From: Pseudomonas sp. TNT3
GTDB lineage: Bacteria; Pseudomonadota; Gammaproteobacteria; Pseudomonadales; Pseudomonadaceae
NCBI RefSeq assembly: GCF_010095445.2
Contig: NZ_WFGV02000020.1
Location: 1 to 64,000 of the forward strand
Reading direction: 5' to 3'
Length of the DNA: 64,000 nt
The position numbers were made by a program, and so were the translations under genes. Below the pieces are notes generated by a model. It was not told the DNA's origin, did no database searches, and saw nothing but the letters and a program-made list of their open reading frames with translations. Shown here one piece after another: positions 32,597-43,034 of the stretch. The first letter of the stretch is position 1, and the number at the start of each line of letters is the position of its first letter.

Positions 32597-33022
32597 TCAG
32601 GCGGCAGAGATCTCGCCTTCGCCTGCGAGCTTGCGATTCAGCTGAAACCGCCACCGCACATACAGCAGCGCCGAGCAAAACACCGCCAGGCTCGCGCCCA
32701 TCTCCAGCAAACCAAACAGCTGCCGGTTCGGGTCAAACGCCGCCAGTGCGCCCTTGATGAAATACAGGTTCACCACAAAGCACATCCAGGAATGCCCGCG
32801 CGCGCTGCCAACGATCATCCCCGGCGCCAGCAACAGCAGCGGTACCAGTTCGATCAGCAGGATCACCCATGGCCGCGCCCCGTGCAGATCGGCGACCGCC
32901 AGGTAATACACGCAGAGCAAACCCACCAAGCCCAGAAAACACAGCAGGCTGATGGCTCGCATCGCTTTGACCCGTGGTTCGAGCCATTCAATGGAAGGCA
33001 AAATCTTCGGCTTCTTGGCCAC
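32597..33022 (-). CDS. DUF2069 inner membrane protein
   Basis: A 141-residue protein with four predicted membrane segments (about 22-42, 50-72, 78-98, 104-124), matching the DUF2069 family. The family has no known function and often follows wrbA. It starts with GTG at 33022, one base after the wrbA stop, with GGGGA as ribosome site inside wrbA; I reject the longer frame that runs back into wrbA. It is the third gene of arsC-wrbA-DUF2069. Confidence 0.82.
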   Translation of the reverse strand: MAKKPKILPSIEWLEPRVKAMRAISLLCFLGLVGLLCVYYLAVADLHGARPWVILLIELVPLLLLAPGMIVGSARGHSWMCFVVNLYFIKGALAAFDPNRQLFGLLEMGASLAVFCSALLYVRWRFQLNRKLAGEGEISAA

Positions 33023-33023
33023 G

Positions 33024-33970
<947 letters not shown>

Positions 33971-34084
33971 GTGCGGGTCGCATCTTGCGTAAGGTGGCGG
34001 CTATTCTAACTGTGCAGCGCGTATTCCAGAACCTGGAGAGGCAATGGGTCGCGGCGGTATTCTTTTTTTGACAAGGATTACGAC

Positions 34085-34552
34085 ATGACTAGACGACTGG
34101 CAGCGGCATTGGCGATCTTCGGCACGTTACTGCTGGGGGGCTGTGGCAATGATTACGGAATCGACCAGAACGGCCAGAAAGTCGCCGCCGACCGTCTGGA
34201 CAAGCAATGGCTGGTGCTCAATTACTGGGCGGAATGGTGCGGGCCTTGCCGAACCGAGATACCCGAGTTGAATACCTTGGCCGAGCAGCTCAAGGGCAAG
34301 AAGATCGATGTGTTCGGGGTCAACTTCGATAATGTGCAGGGCGAAGAGCTGAAAAGCGCCAGCGAGAAGCTGGGGATCAAGTTCACCGTGCTGGCCCAGG
34401 ATCCGGCCGAGCTGTTCGAAGTGCCGCGCAGCGAAGCGTTACCCGTGACCTACATCATCGATGACAAGGGCAAGGTGCGTGAGCAGTTGATGGGTGAGCA
34501 GACGGCGGCGGGTGTGATGGCGAAGCTTGAGGCGTTGCAGGCAACTAATTGA
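34085..34552 (+). CDS. TlpA-like thioredoxin lipoprotein
   Basis: A 155-residue periplasmic lipoprotein. The signal peptide ends in a lipobox (LLLGGCGN, cysteine about residue 20), followed by a thioredoxin fold with the active site AEWCGPCRTEIPEL and the cis-proline segment SEALPVTYIIDDKGK. Such proteins keep periplasmic thiols reduced, for example in cytochrome c maturation; the client is not evident here. The ribosome site AAGGA is strong. It is a single gene before a REP pair. Confidence 0.9.
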   Translation: MTRRLAAALAIFGTLLLGGCGNDYGIDQNGQKVAADRLDKQWLVLNYWAEWCGPCRTEIPELNTLAEQLKGKKIDVFGVNFDNVQGEELKSASEKLGIKFTVLAQDPAELFEVPRSEALPVTYIIDDKGKVREQLMGEQTAAGVMAKLEALQATN

Positions 34553-34585
34553 TTGCGCAGATGGCAGGGGCTTTTTGTGGTACGG

Positions 34586-34689
34586 GGCTTTTGTGGCGAG
34601 GGGATTCATCCCCGTTGGACTGCGCAGCGGTCCCTTTTTTGGGGTCGCTTCGCAACCCAACGGGGATGAATCCCCTCGCCACAAAAGCC
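34586..34689. repeat. REP inverted pair with 33-base perfect arms
   Basis: Arms 34586-34618 and 34657-34689 are perfect inverse complements (core GTGGCGAGGGGATTCATCCCC) around a 38-base loop. It belongs to the variant REP family with GATTCATC in place of GCTTGCTC. It lies between two convergent genes. Confidence 0.92.
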
Positions 34690-34743
34690 GCTGAGCACAA
34701 AATCCCCTTGCCACAGTAAGTCAGCCGGGTTCAGCAGAGGTGA

Positions 34744-35148
34744 TCAACCCTCTTCAAGCCACCAGCGCAGCGGCTTGCCTTCGGCGGGCCAGAAGCGCAT
34801 CTGCTCGATGGGCGAAATGTCCCAACGCTGCACATTTTCCAGTGCCTGCAAAAAGCGTTTTTCCTGTTCCATCAGCGCAGGCGCACACAGTTTGCGCGTG
34901 CTGCCAATCTTGCCGAAGCTCAGCTTGTCGCCTTCCAGCGTATAGGGCGCGAACCAATGGTTACAGCCGCCGTTGCCGTAGGCTCGACCATCTTCACCGA
35001 GGGTGATGGTCAAGTGGCTGTAATCCATCAGCGGACGTTCGCCAATCCATTCCAGAATGTAGCTGCGGTTCTGTTGCAGTTGCACCGGCTCGGCGGCGCA
35101 GCCCATCAGGCTGGCACCCACCATCGCGGTCATAGCGAGGCGTTTCAT
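34744..35148 (-). CDS. META-domain lipoprotein
   Basis: A 134-residue lipoprotein. The signal peptide has a lipobox LMGCAA (cysteine about residue 16), followed by a META/HslJ-type domain with GNGGCNHWFAPYTLEGDKLSFG and STRKLCAPALMEQEKRFLQAL. HslJ homologues are linked to heat and novobiocin tolerance, but the function is not known. I chose ATG 35148 with GGAG eight bases upstream. It overlaps the stop of the preceding gene by one base, so the two are co-translated. Confidence 0.85.
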   Translation of the reverse strand: MKRLAMTAMVGASLMGCAAEPVQLQQNRSYILEWIGERPLMDYSHLTITLGEDGRAYGNGGCNHWFAPYTLEGDKLSFGKIGSTRKLCAPALMEQEKRFLQALENVQRWDISPIEQMRFWPAEGKPLRWWLEEG

Positions 35149-35582
35149 CACGCAGGCTCCTGGCATTTCGGGCACAGGTGCTTCTCGCCGACAGTGGTCC
35201 AGCCCAGCTCGGCAATCCGCGCGGTGGCGGCCGGTTTTTCAGCCTTGTTGCCCAGCTTGGCGTCGACGGCGAACTCAAAGCTCAGCTCTTTGGCGCAGCT
35301 GTCGCAATTGACTTTCCAGGTGTGGATGGCCAATTCGCCGAACACCGGACCACTCGCAACCGCGACCCATTGGCCCGGTGGATTGATCAAGTGGCGAACC
35401 GTTTCGACGGTCAGGCGCATGGACAGGTCCTTGCTGCCTTTGAGGGTCACGACCAGCACGTCGTTGTTGCGAATCGAACCACCGTTACCGGTGACCTGAT
35501 AACGCCCAGGCACAAGGGCGCGGCATTCGGTGAGGGTGTGTTGCGGGTTCATCAGGGTATAGCGAAAATCGTGTTCGGCCAT
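35148..35582 (-). CDS. Conserved hypothetical protein with two CxxC pairs
   Basis: A 144-residue soluble protein I cannot assign to a known function. It begins AEHDFRYTLMNPQHTLTEC and has two CxxC pairs, CDSC (about residue 96) and CPKC (about 139), spaced like a split zinc ribbon. Its middle (RYQVTGNGGSIRNNDVLVVTLKG) looks like a beta-rich fold. The ATG at 35582 is close to GGAGG (GGTCCTCC on the plus strand). It is immediately followed, with a one-base overlap, by the META-domain lipoprotein gene. Confidence 0.75.
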   Translation of the reverse strand: MAEHDFRYTLMNPQHTLTECRALVPGRYQVTGNGGSIRNNDVLVVTLKGSKDLSMRLTVETVRHLINPPGQWVAVASGPVFGELAIHTWKVNCDSCAKELSFEFAVDAKLGNKAEKPAATARIAELGWTTVGEKHLCPKCQEPA

Positions 35583-35659
35583 GGGTCCTCCAAATATGCG
35601 CGGCATGCTAGCACGGACATCGCCGCAGCATGGAGCGGGCAAGTGACCTTCGATCTGGT

Positions 35660-36652
35660 TCAGCCGGCAGCCACAAGATTCTGCGGCTTTCCATCCGCCC
35701 AGGCCGCGATGTTCTGCAGCGTGGTCGTGGCAATGGCGCCCAGTGCTTCGCGGGTCAGGAAGGCTTGATGCGCCGTGATGATCACGTTTGGAAAGGTCAG
35801 CAGGCGCGCCAGCACATCGTCTTGCAGTGGCAGGTCCGAGCGGTCTTCAAAAAACAGCTGGGCCTCTTCCTCATACACATCCAGCCCCAGATAGCCCAGT
35901 CGACCGTCCTTCAGTGCGTCGATCAGTGCAGGCGTGTCCACCAGACCGCCGCGTCCGGTGTTGATCAGCATCGCCCCAGGCTGCATGTGTGCCAGTGACT
36001 CGCTGTTGATCAAATACTTGCTCTGTTCGTTAAGCGGGCAGTGCAGGCTGATGATCTGCGCCTGGGCCAACAGTTCCGGCAAGCTCAGGTAGCGGGCGCC
36101 GAGGGCTTCGACGTCGGGATTGGGGTAGGGGTCGTAGGCCAGCAACTCGCAGCCAAACCCGTGCATGATTTTCGCGAAGGTTGCGCCGATCTGCCCTGTG
36201 CCCACCACGCCGACCGTCTTGCCCACCAGGTCGAAGCCCGTCAGCCCATGCAAACTGAAATCGCCTTCGCGGGTGCGGTTGTACGCGCGGTGCAAACGAC
36301 GGTTGAGCGCAAGGATCAATGCCACCGCATGCTCGGCTACTGCATGCGGCGAATAGGCCGGGACCCGCACAATGGCCAGTCCCAGGCGCTTGGCGACTGC
36401 CAGATCGACATGGTTGTAACCCGCCGAGCGCAGGGCGATCAGTCGGGTACCACCGGCGGCCAGGCATTCGAGCACAGGCGCGCTCAAGTCATCATTGATG
36501 AAGGCGCAGACCACCTCGTGATGCTCCGCCAATGCCACGGTATCGACGCTCAATCGCGCCGATTGAAACTGCAACTCGATGCCGTCGGGCAGTTTTGCAG
36601 CGAGAAAACTCTCGCGGTCGTAATTCTGGCTGCTGAAAAGAATGGTGCGCAT
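35660..36652 (-). CDS. ldhA: LdhA fermentative D-lactate dehydrogenase
   Basis: A 330-residue NAD-dependent 2-hydroxyacid dehydrogenase. It has the nucleotide motif VGVVGTGQIGATFAKIM (about 148), the substrate arginine in NTGRGGLVDTPAL, the glutamate in DVYEEEAQLF and the catalytic histidine in IITAHQAFLTREAL. It reduces pyruvate to D-lactate. The gene starts at ATG 36652 with AGGAGG as ribosome site. Its place next to gacS is the same as in P. aeruginosa (PA0927-PA0928). Confidence 0.9.
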   Translation of the reverse strand: MRTILFSSQNYDRESFLAAKLPDGIELQFQSARLSVDTVALAEHHEVVCAFINDDLSAPVLECLAAGGTRLIALRSAGYNHVDLAVAKRLGLAIVRVPAYSPHAVAEHAVALILALNRRLHRAYNRTREGDFSLHGLTGFDLVGKTVGVVGTGQIGATFAKIMHGFGCELLAYDPYPNPDVEALGARYLSLPELLAQAQIISLHCPLNEQSKYLINSESLAHMQPGAMLINTGRGGLVDTPALIDALKDGRLGYLGLDVYEEEAQLFFEDRSDLPLQDDVLARLLTFPNVIITAHQAFLTREALGAIATTTLQNIAAWADGKPQNLVAAG

Positions 36653-36702
36653 GCTGTCCTCCTGGAAATTTTCAAGCTTTGACGCTTCACGCTTCACGCT
36701 TT

Positions 36703-36835
36703 TGTAGCAGCTGGCGAAGCCTGCGTTCGGCGGCGAAGCCGTCGTAAAACTGGTGACCTCGGTGCTTCAGATGAACCGCATTTGACGAATTTACGACGGC
36801 TTCGCCGCCGAACGCAGGCTTCGCCAGCTGCTACA
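36703..36835. repeat. Long REP hairpin with 46-base perfect arms
   Basis: Arms 36703-36748 and 36790-36835 are perfect inverse complements (TGTAGCAGCTGGCGAAGCC at the outer end) with a 41-base loop. The same family occurs at 48776-48908. It fills the gap between ldhA and gacS. Confidence 0.93.
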
Positions 36836-36868
36836 GGGAACGGCGGTTAGGCGAATACCTACGTTACA

Positions 36869-39622
36869 TCAAGCATTGATACGCGCATGCGCGGCCAGAC
36901 GGTTGATGGCCCGGTCAAGCTCTTCCAGTGCGCTATAGGCTTTCGGGTCCTGTCGCTTGAGCAGGGTTTCACTGCGCTGGCAGGCAGCGCGTAATTGCGG
37001 GACGCCGCAATAACGTGTCGCGCCATGCAGGCGATGGACGCGTTCGATCAAGGCGTTGTTGTCATCGGTATCCCGGGCAAAGCGGATGGCCTCGCGGTCG
37101 GCTTCAAGCGAGGCGAGCAACATCGCCAGCATGTCAGCCGCCAGATCCGCCTTACCGGCGGCCAGACGCAGGCCCTCTTCGTGATCGAGCACCTGCAACT
37201 CGTGTGCACCAGCATGTCCGTCACCGGAACGCTCGGGCCCGTGGTTGCGCAGCGCCAGACCACTCCATTTCAAAACCACCTGGGCCAATTGCCGTTCACT
37301 GATGGGCTTGGTCAGGTAATCGTCCATGCCACTTTGCAACAAGGCACGCTTTTCGTTGGCCATGGCGTGAGCGGTCAGCGCGACGATGGGCAAAGGCGTG
37401 CAGTGCCGCTCGCTTTCCCACTGACGAATGGCCTCGGTGCTCTGGCGCCCATCCATGCCGGGCATCTGCACGTCCATCAGCACCAGGTCGAAGGTCTCGT
37501 TCTGCACGGCTTTGACCGCCGCGTATCCACTTTCCACGGCCAGCACCTTGGCGCCCATGTCTTCGAGCAAGGTTTGCACCAGAAGAAGGTTGGCGGGATT
37601 GTCGTCGACACACAGCACTTTCGGGGCGCGGCTGGACAGCGGTTCCCCCGGCTCGTTACGCACCTGGCGCGGGTTGACCAGGTCGGACAAGGCTCGGCGC
37701 AGTTTGCGGGTGCAGGCCGGCTTGGCCTGAAGCTGACTGTGCGGGTTGGGTACGGACAGATGGAACAGCGTCTGCTCGGTGGTCGGGCACAGCACGAGCA
37801 CCTTGCAGCCCAGATGTTCCAGGTCCCAGATGTGTTGGTTGAGGCGTTCTGGCGGCATGTCGTTGCTGGTGATGCCAAGTACCGCCAGGTCGATCGCCTG
37901 ATCGGTCTGATGCGCACCGGTAACGCCATTGGTCAGGCTTTCCAGGGTATTGAATGGCGTGACAGCGAGGCCGCAATCTTCCAGCTGATGCTGCAAGGCC
38001 TGGCGTGCCAATTCGTGATTCTCCAGGACCGCCACCCGACGCCCCAGCAGCGGTGGGCCTGGCAGGTCTTCGGCGTCGTCGCGGGTCTTGGGCAGGCTCA
38101 GGCTGATCCAGAATTCCGAACCTTCCCCCGGTGTGCTGTCGACCCCGATCTCGCCGCCCATTTGCTCGATCAGCCGTTTGGAAATTACCAGCCCCAGACC
38201 AGTACCACCGGGTTGGCGCGACAACGAGTTATCCGCCTGACTGAACGCCTGGAACAGGGCGCGCACGTCCTGGCTCGACAGGCCAATCCCTGTGTCTTGA
38301 ATGCTGATGCGCAATTGCACGCTGTCTTCGTGTTCGTCCTCGAGCATGGCACGGGCGACGATGGTGCCTTCGCGGGTGAACTTGATCGCGTTGCTGACGA
38401 GGTTGGTCAGTATTTGCTTGAGCCGCAGCGGATCGCCCACCAGCGACAGCGGCGTATCCCGATACACCAGGCTCACCAGTTCCAGCTGCTTGGCGTGGGC
38501 GGCGGGGGCGAGGATCGTCAGCGTGTCCTGCAGCAGATCCCGCAGGTTGAACGGAATGTGGTCGAGCACCAGTTTGCCGGCCTCGATCTTCGAGAAGTCG
38601 AGAATCTCGTTGATGATCCCCAACAGGCTGTCGGCAGACTTTTCGATGGTGCCCAGGTAATCCAGCTGGCGCGGCGTCAGTTCGCTTTTTTGCAGCAGAT
38701 GAGTGAAGCCGAGGATCCCGTTGAGCGGTGTGCGGATTTCATGGCTCATGTTGGCCAGGAACTCGGACTTGATCCGGCTTGCCTCCAGGGCTTCCTTGCG
38801 CGCCAGGTCCAGCTCGATGTTCTGGATTTCGATGGTTTCAAGGTTCTGGCGCACGTCTTCGGTGGCCTGGTCGACGCTGTGCTGCAATTCTTCCTGGGCG
38901 TTTTGCAGGGTGCCCGCCATGCGATTGATCCCGGACGCCAGTTCATCCAGTTCCTGACTGCCGAGGGGCGGCAGTCGGGTTTCCAGGTGACCGTCCTTGA
39001 GCTGGGAGACGGCTTGCTTGATCTGGCTCAACGGTCGGTTGATGGTTCGACCCATGCGCAGCGCCAGCAGCGCGGCACCGCCCAGCCCCGCAGCGATCAA
39101 CAGCAGGCTGGCGAACAGGCTGCGGTAACCGCGCAACAGCATGCCGTTGTGTGACAGCTCCAGTTCTACCCAGCCGAGCAACCGTTCAGCTTCTGCAGGA
39201 ATCACATCGCCGGCGAGGTTGCGGTGTTTGCCGAACACTGGCAGCAGGTAACGCGTCGCATCGTTGCCACTGCGGCGCAGCAATTGCGAACCGTTGCCCT
39301 GGGGCGCCTTGTTGAGCATGGTCGGGCCCGCATGGGCGAGCAGGGTACGGTCCGGCGCGAGGAAGGACACTGCGCGAACATCCGGTTGCTCCAGGGATTG
39401 CGTGGCGATGCGTTCCAGCAGTTCGTTGTTCTTGTGGCCCATGGCGGGTGCCACCAGCGGCGCCAGTTGCTCGGCGATCATTTCGCCACGCTGCATAAGC
39501 TGGGTCTGCAGGTCGGACTGCTGCATCCAGGTGAAATAGCCCCCCAGGACCAACGCCATCAGGCTGGTCGGCAACAGGGTCAGCAACAGCACGCGGCCTT
39601 TAATTCCGAGTTTCTTGAGCAC
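36869..39622 (-). CDS. gacS: GacS global regulatory hybrid sensor kinase
   Basis: A 917-residue tripartite kinase. It has TM1 (about 9-31), a periplasmic domain (about 32-160), TM2 (about 163-185), HAMP, the H-box [19 protein letters not shown], the ATP lobe ([34 protein letters not shown]), a receiver with [13 protein letters not shown], and a C-terminal Hpt with [13 protein letters not shown]. It controls GacA, the small RNAs Rsm and secondary metabolism. The start is GTG 39622 with AGGAG six bases upstream, giving the known GacS N terminus. It is intact, with no frameshift of the sort often seen in laboratory isolates. Confidence 0.96.
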   Translation of the reverse strand: MLKKLGIKGRVLLLTLLPTSLMALVLGGYFTWMQQSDLQTQLMQRGEMIAEQLAPLVAPAMGHKNNELLERIATQSLEQPDVRAVSFLAPDRTLLAHAGPTMLNKAPQGNGSQLLRRSGNDATRYLLPVFGKHRNLAGDVIPAEAERLLGWVELELSHNGMLLRGYRSLFASLLLIAAGLGGAALLALRMGRTINRPLSQIKQAVSQLKDGHLETRLPPLGSQELDELASGINRMAGTLQNAQEELQHSVDQATEDVRQNLETIEIQNIELDLARKEALEASRIKSEFLANMSHEIRTPLNGILGFTHLLQKSELTPRQLDYLGTIEKSADSLLGIINEILDFSKIEAGKLVLDHIPFNLRDLLQDTLTILAPAAHAKQLELVSLVYRDTPLSLVGDPLRLKQILTNLVSNAIKFTREGTIVARAMLEDEHEDSVQLRISIQDTGIGLSSQDVRALFQAFSQADNSLSRQPGGTGLGLVISKRLIEQMGGEIGVDSTPGEGSEFWISLSLPKTRDDAEDLPGPPLLGRRVAVLENHELARQALQHQLEDCGLAVTPFNTLESLTNGVTGAHQTDQAIDLAVLGITSNDMPPERLNQHIWDLEHLGCKVLVLCPTTEQTLFHLSVPNPHSQLQAKPACTRKLRRALSDLVNPRQVRNEPGEPLSSRAPKVLCVDDNPANLLLVQTLLEDMGAKVLAVESGYAAVKAVQNETFDLVLMDVQMPGMDGRQSTEAIRQWESERHCTPLPIVALTAHAMANEKRALLQSGMDDYLTKPISERQLAQVVLKWSGLALRNHGPERSGDGHAGAHELQVLDHEEGLRLAAGKADLAADMLAMLLASLEADREAIRFARDTDDNNALIERVHRLHGATRYCGVPQLRAACQRSETLLKRQDPKAYSALEELDRAINRLAAHARINA

Positions 39623-39836
39623 GCATCTCTCCTGCATCCAGCTATTAAATGACCTGCGCTTACGTCCGGTAGGCGCCACCTGCGCAGTGTAGCGATTTGC
39701 AGGCAGCCCTTCTTCGTAAAATTGAACGGGTCAGTCGTCGGTCCGTACCGCCTGTTGGCGTCTTGGGCAAACCTTGGGTTGCCCAAGGCGAGGCAATCTT
39801 GAATAATCGCCAACTGAGAATTATTTGCAGATACTC

Positions 39837-40559
39837 ATGACTCCCATCTCTATTGATCATCCACGCATCCTCGCCATTGAGGACGACCTCGTGCTCGGTG
39901 CATACGTGCATGAGCATTTGGGCCGCAACGGCTTCCAGGTGACCTGGTGCAAAAACGGTCAGGAAGGGCTGAACATGGCGCGCGCGCAAGCGTTCGATGT
40001 GGTGTTGATGGATATTCTGCTGCCGGGACTGGACGGATTGAAAGCGCTGACACAATTGCGCGAGAGCCACTCCACCCCGGTGTTGCTGATGTCTGCGCTT
40101 GGGGCCGAGGCGGATCGCATCAGCGGCTTTCAACTGGGCGCGGATGACTACCTGCCAAAACCCTTCAGCATGGTTGAGTTGCGGGTACGCATAGAAGCGA
40201 TCCTGCGGCGTGTAGCGCTTGACCGCCGGCCCGCGCCCATCGTCGTTGCGCCTGCGACCGACAGCCTGCGTTTCGACGATCAGTGTTTTGAGGTCTTCTA
40301 CTGCGACAAGGCGGCCGGTCTGACCCGTAGCGAGTTTCGGTTGCTGGAAACACTGAACCGCAACGGCGATGAAGTGTTGAGCAAAGCCTTCCTTTATCAG
40401 CAAGTCCTGCAACGTGGTTACGCGGCTCATGACCGCAGCCTGGACATGCATATCAGCCAGATCCGCCGCAAGCTCAAGGCCATCGGCTATACCGAGCGCG
40501 AAGTGCGCACGGTCTGGGGCAAAGGCTATGTATTGAGTGCCAGCGATGAAGTGGTCTGA
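39837..40559 (+). CDS. pirR: PirR-like OmpR-family response regulator
   Basis: A 240-residue regulator. The receiver has ILAIEDDLVLGAYVHEHL, the phospho-site in VVLMDILLPGLDG and the lysine in DYLPKPFSM. The DNA-binding domain has GLTRSEFRLLETLNRNGDEVLSKA and DRSLDMHISQIRRKLK. Its place between gacS and cysM is that of PirR (PA0929) of P. aeruginosa, which controls the ferric enterobactin receptor PirA. The start ATG has a weak ribosome site; TTG 39825 is an alternative. It overlaps the kinase gene by 14 bases. Confidence 0.85.
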   Translation: MTPISIDHPRILAIEDDLVLGAYVHEHLGRNGFQVTWCKNGQEGLNMARAQAFDVVLMDILLPGLDGLKALTQLRESHSTPVLLMSALGAEADRISGFQLGADDYLPKPFSMVELRVRIEAILRRVALDRRPAPIVVAPATDSLRFDDQCFEVFYCDKAAGLTRSEFRLLETLNRNGDEVLSKAFLYQQVLQRGYAAHDRSLDMHISQIRRKLKAIGYTEREVRTVWGKGYVLSASDEVV

Positions 40560-41964
40560 CCTGCCGGGCCGGCATTCCCTGTTCTGGAAACTGGCCTTCC
40601 TGCTGGTGGCCTTTTGTCTGCTGATGATCTGGCTCAGTTGGTCCTGGGGCCGGTACATGGAGGAGCGCAACCAATTCCTCTCGGACGACGCCCGGGGCAC
40701 TTTGACGCGCTACGCCGCCGAGGCCGAGCAGGCCTGGACGCAGGGCGGGCGGGCTGGCGTCGATAGCTTTCTGCAAAGCATGCCGCAGCGTGAATCGGGC
40801 TGGGTCGGTGTCATCAGTGGTGACTTGCAATCATTGAGCAGCCAGGAAATATCGGACAAGGACGTCCAGCACCTGACCTTTCTGCGCGGCCTCGACTGGC
40901 CGATCCACAAGAAAGGACTGCCATGGATGCGCGTCCCCTTTCCAGAAAATTCTTCTGCCGGCAGCCTGGTGATCGAACTGCCCCAACGCTTTGTGCCCGG
41001 TCAATACCGGGTGTTTTGGCGGGTGATTACCAACGGCGTGATCCCGGGGCTGTTCACCCTGCTGCTGTGCGTCGGGTTGTATCGGCTATTGGTGGTTCCG
41101 CTGAATAACCTGCGCGAACAGGCCAATGCCTGGCGTGCCGATCAGTTGGGTGTACGCCTGTCGAGCCGCACGACCAATCGTCAGGATGAGCTGGGAGAAT
41201 TGGGCAGGGCTTTCGACCACATGTCCGAGCGGCTGCAATCCACGGTGGCCTTGCAGCAACAATTGCTGCGCGACCTGTCCCACGAATTACGCACGCCGCT
41301 CAGCCGCCTGCGAGTAGCCAGCGAAAGCGAACAAAGCCTGGCGCAATTGCGTGAGCGTATAGGCCGGGAGGTCGATGGCATGCAGCGCCTGGTGGACGAC
41401 ACGTTGCAATTGGCGTGGCTTGATACCGAACGCGCGCCGTTACCCGATGAGGCGATTCAAATCCAGGCGTTGTGGGAGATGCTCACGGAAAATGCCTGCT
41501 ATGAAAGCTGTTGGTCGATGGCCCGGTTGCAGTGCACGGTGGACTCATCTTGCTGGGTCCGCGGCAATCTCAATACGTTGGCCCAGGCACTGGAAAATAT
41601 TCTGCGCAACGCGGTACGACACTCGCCCATCGGCGGGGTAGTGACGCTGGGAGGTCGACGTGACGGCGAATTTTGGCACTTGTGGCTGGAAGACGAGGGC
41701 GGCGGGGTGGCTGAAACCGATCTGGAGCGAATTTTCTTGCCGTTTACCCGGCTCGACGGTTCGAGACCAGGGAATGGCGGGTTTGGGCTGGGGTTAAGCA
41801 TTGCGAGAAATGCCGTGCAGCGGCAGGGCGGCGAAATCTGGGCGCAGAACACCGGGACCGGGTTGCGGCTGAATGTGCGGCTGGTGGCTGATGCAGGGGA
41901 GGACAATGATGCCGCCTTCGCGAACAACCCCGCGGTGAATGTCTGTCGATCACGGATTGTGTGA
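40546..41964 (+). CDS. pirS: PirS-like sensor histidine kinase
   Basis: A 472-residue membrane kinase with TM1 at about 14-35, a periplasmic domain (about 36-160), TM2 at about 165-187 (VIPGLFTLLLCVGLYRLLVV), HAMP, H-box RDLSHELRTPLSRLRVA, and ATP lobe LENILRNAVRHSP, LEDEGGGVAE, GGFGLGLSIARNA. It starts inside pirR. In P. aeruginosa the pirA receptor gene follows pirS, but here a single REP unit and cysM follow, so the receptor is elsewhere or absent. Another start is GTG 40537. Confidence 0.85.
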   Translation: MKWSDLPGRHSLFWKLAFLLVAFCLLMIWLSWSWGRYMEERNQFLSDDARGTLTRYAAEAEQAWTQGGRAGVDSFLQSMPQRESGWVGVISGDLQSLSSQEISDKDVQHLTFLRGLDWPIHKKGLPWMRVPFPENSSAGSLVIELPQRFVPGQYRVFWRVITNGVIPGLFTLLLCVGLYRLLVVPLNNLREQANAWRADQLGVRLSSRTTNRQDELGELGRAFDHMSERLQSTVALQQQLLRDLSHELRTPLSRLRVASESEQSLAQLRERIGREVDGMQRLVDDTLQLAWLDTERAPLPDEAIQIQALWEMLTENACYESCWSMARLQCTVDSSCWVRGNLNTLAQALENILRNAVRHSPIGGVVTLGGRRDGEFWHLWLEDEGGGVAETDLERIFLPFTRLDGSRPGNGGFGLGLSIARNAVQRQGGEIWAQNTGTGLRLNVRLVADAGEDNDAAFANNPAVNVCRSRIV

Positions 41965-41973
41965 TCCAGCCGA

Positions 41974-42003
41974 CCTTGTGGGAGTGGGCTTGCCCGCGAT
42001 GAG
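41974..42003. repeat. Single REP unit
   Basis: TTGTGGGAGTGGGCTTGCCCGCGATGAGG is one unpaired REP copy of a family common in Pseudomonas, placed between pirS and cysM. Confidence 0.75.
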
Positions 42004-42131
42004 GCCCGCACATCCCGCACAAAACTTCGCCCTTATTCCTACAAGCCATAAGCACCGCACTTTGCGTGATATGGGGTTGCAAGGTTTGCCGGTATGATAG
42101 GCGCCCCCGCAGTCTGGATTGCGAATACGCC

Positions 42132-43034
42132 ATGACCTTGCAGTACCCAACCATCGCCGATTGCGTCGGCAACACCCCGCTGGTTCGTTTGCAGCGCCTG
42201 CCTGGCGCCACCAGCAATACTCTTTTGCTCAAGCTTGAGGGGAATAACCCGGCGGGTTCGGTCAAGGACCGTCCTGCGCTGTCGATGATCACCCGTGCCG
42301 AGTTGCGCGGGCAGATTCACGCTGGCGATACGTTGATCGAAGCGACTTCGGGTAACACCGGGATTGCGCTGGCCATGGCCGCCGCGATCAAGGGTTACAA
42401 GATGATCCTGATCATGCCGGACAATTCCAGCGCCGAGCGCAAGGCCGCCATGACCGCCTATGGTGCCGAACTTATCCTGGTCACCCAGGAAGAAGGCATG
42501 GAAGGCGCTCGCGATCTGGCCCAGCGCATGGAGGCCGAAGGTCGTGGCAAGGTGCTGGATCAGTTCGCCAACGGTGACAACCCTGAAGCGCACTACACCA
42601 CCACCGGCCCGGAAATCTGGCGGCAGACCGAGGGCACCATCACTCATTTCGTCAGCTCGATGGGCACCACCGGCACCATCATGGGCGTTTCGCGCTATCT
42701 GAAAGAACAGAGCGACAGCGTGCAGATCGTCGGCCTTCAACCGATGGAAGGCTCGGCGATTCCGGGCATCCGTCGCTGGCCACAAGAGTATTTGCCGAAG
42801 ATCTACCAGGCCGATCGAGTGGACCGGATCGTCGACATGGCCCAAAGCGAAGCTGAAGACGTGACCCGTCGCCTGGCTCGCGAAGAAGGGATCTTCTGCG
42901 GCGTGTCCTCGGGCGGTGCCGTGGCCGCGATGTTGCGCTTGTCCAAAGAAGTTGAAAACGCGGTGATCGTCGCGATCATCTGCGACCGTGGCGACCGTTA
43001 CTTGTCGACCGGCATTTTCGACGCGCCCAACTGA
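42132..43034 (+). CDS. cysM: CysM cysteine synthase B
   Basis: A 300-residue PLP enzyme making cysteine from O-acetylserine and sulphide or thiosulphate. It has the lysine in [13 protein letters not shown] (about 43), the phosphate and substrate loops [13 protein letters not shown] and [12 protein letters not shown], and [14 protein letters not shown]. The shorter form lacking the CysK C-terminal tail is CysM. I chose ATG 42132; the upstream frame has no ribosome site. It overlaps rlmD by one base (TGATG), so they are co-translated. Confidence 0.94.
   Translation: MTLQYPTIADCVGNTPLVRLQRLPGATSNTLLLKLEGNNPAGSVKDRPALSMITRAELRGQIHAGDTLIEATSGNTGIALAMAAAIKGYKMILIMPDNSSAERKAAMTAYGAELILVTQEEGMEGARDLAQRMEAEGRGKVLDQFANGDNPEAHYTTTGPEIWRQTEGTITHFVSSMGTTGTIMGVSRYLKEQSDSVQIVGLQPMEGSAIPGIRRWPQEYLPKIYQADRVDRIVDMAQSEAEDVTRRLAREEGIFCGVSSGGAVAAMLRLSKEVENAVIVAIICDRGDRYLSTGIFDAPN

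Noticed and set aside
36995..39154. A 719-codon open frame on the plus strand opposite gacS
   Set aside because: Same cause: a long shadow of gacS with no motif or ribosome site.
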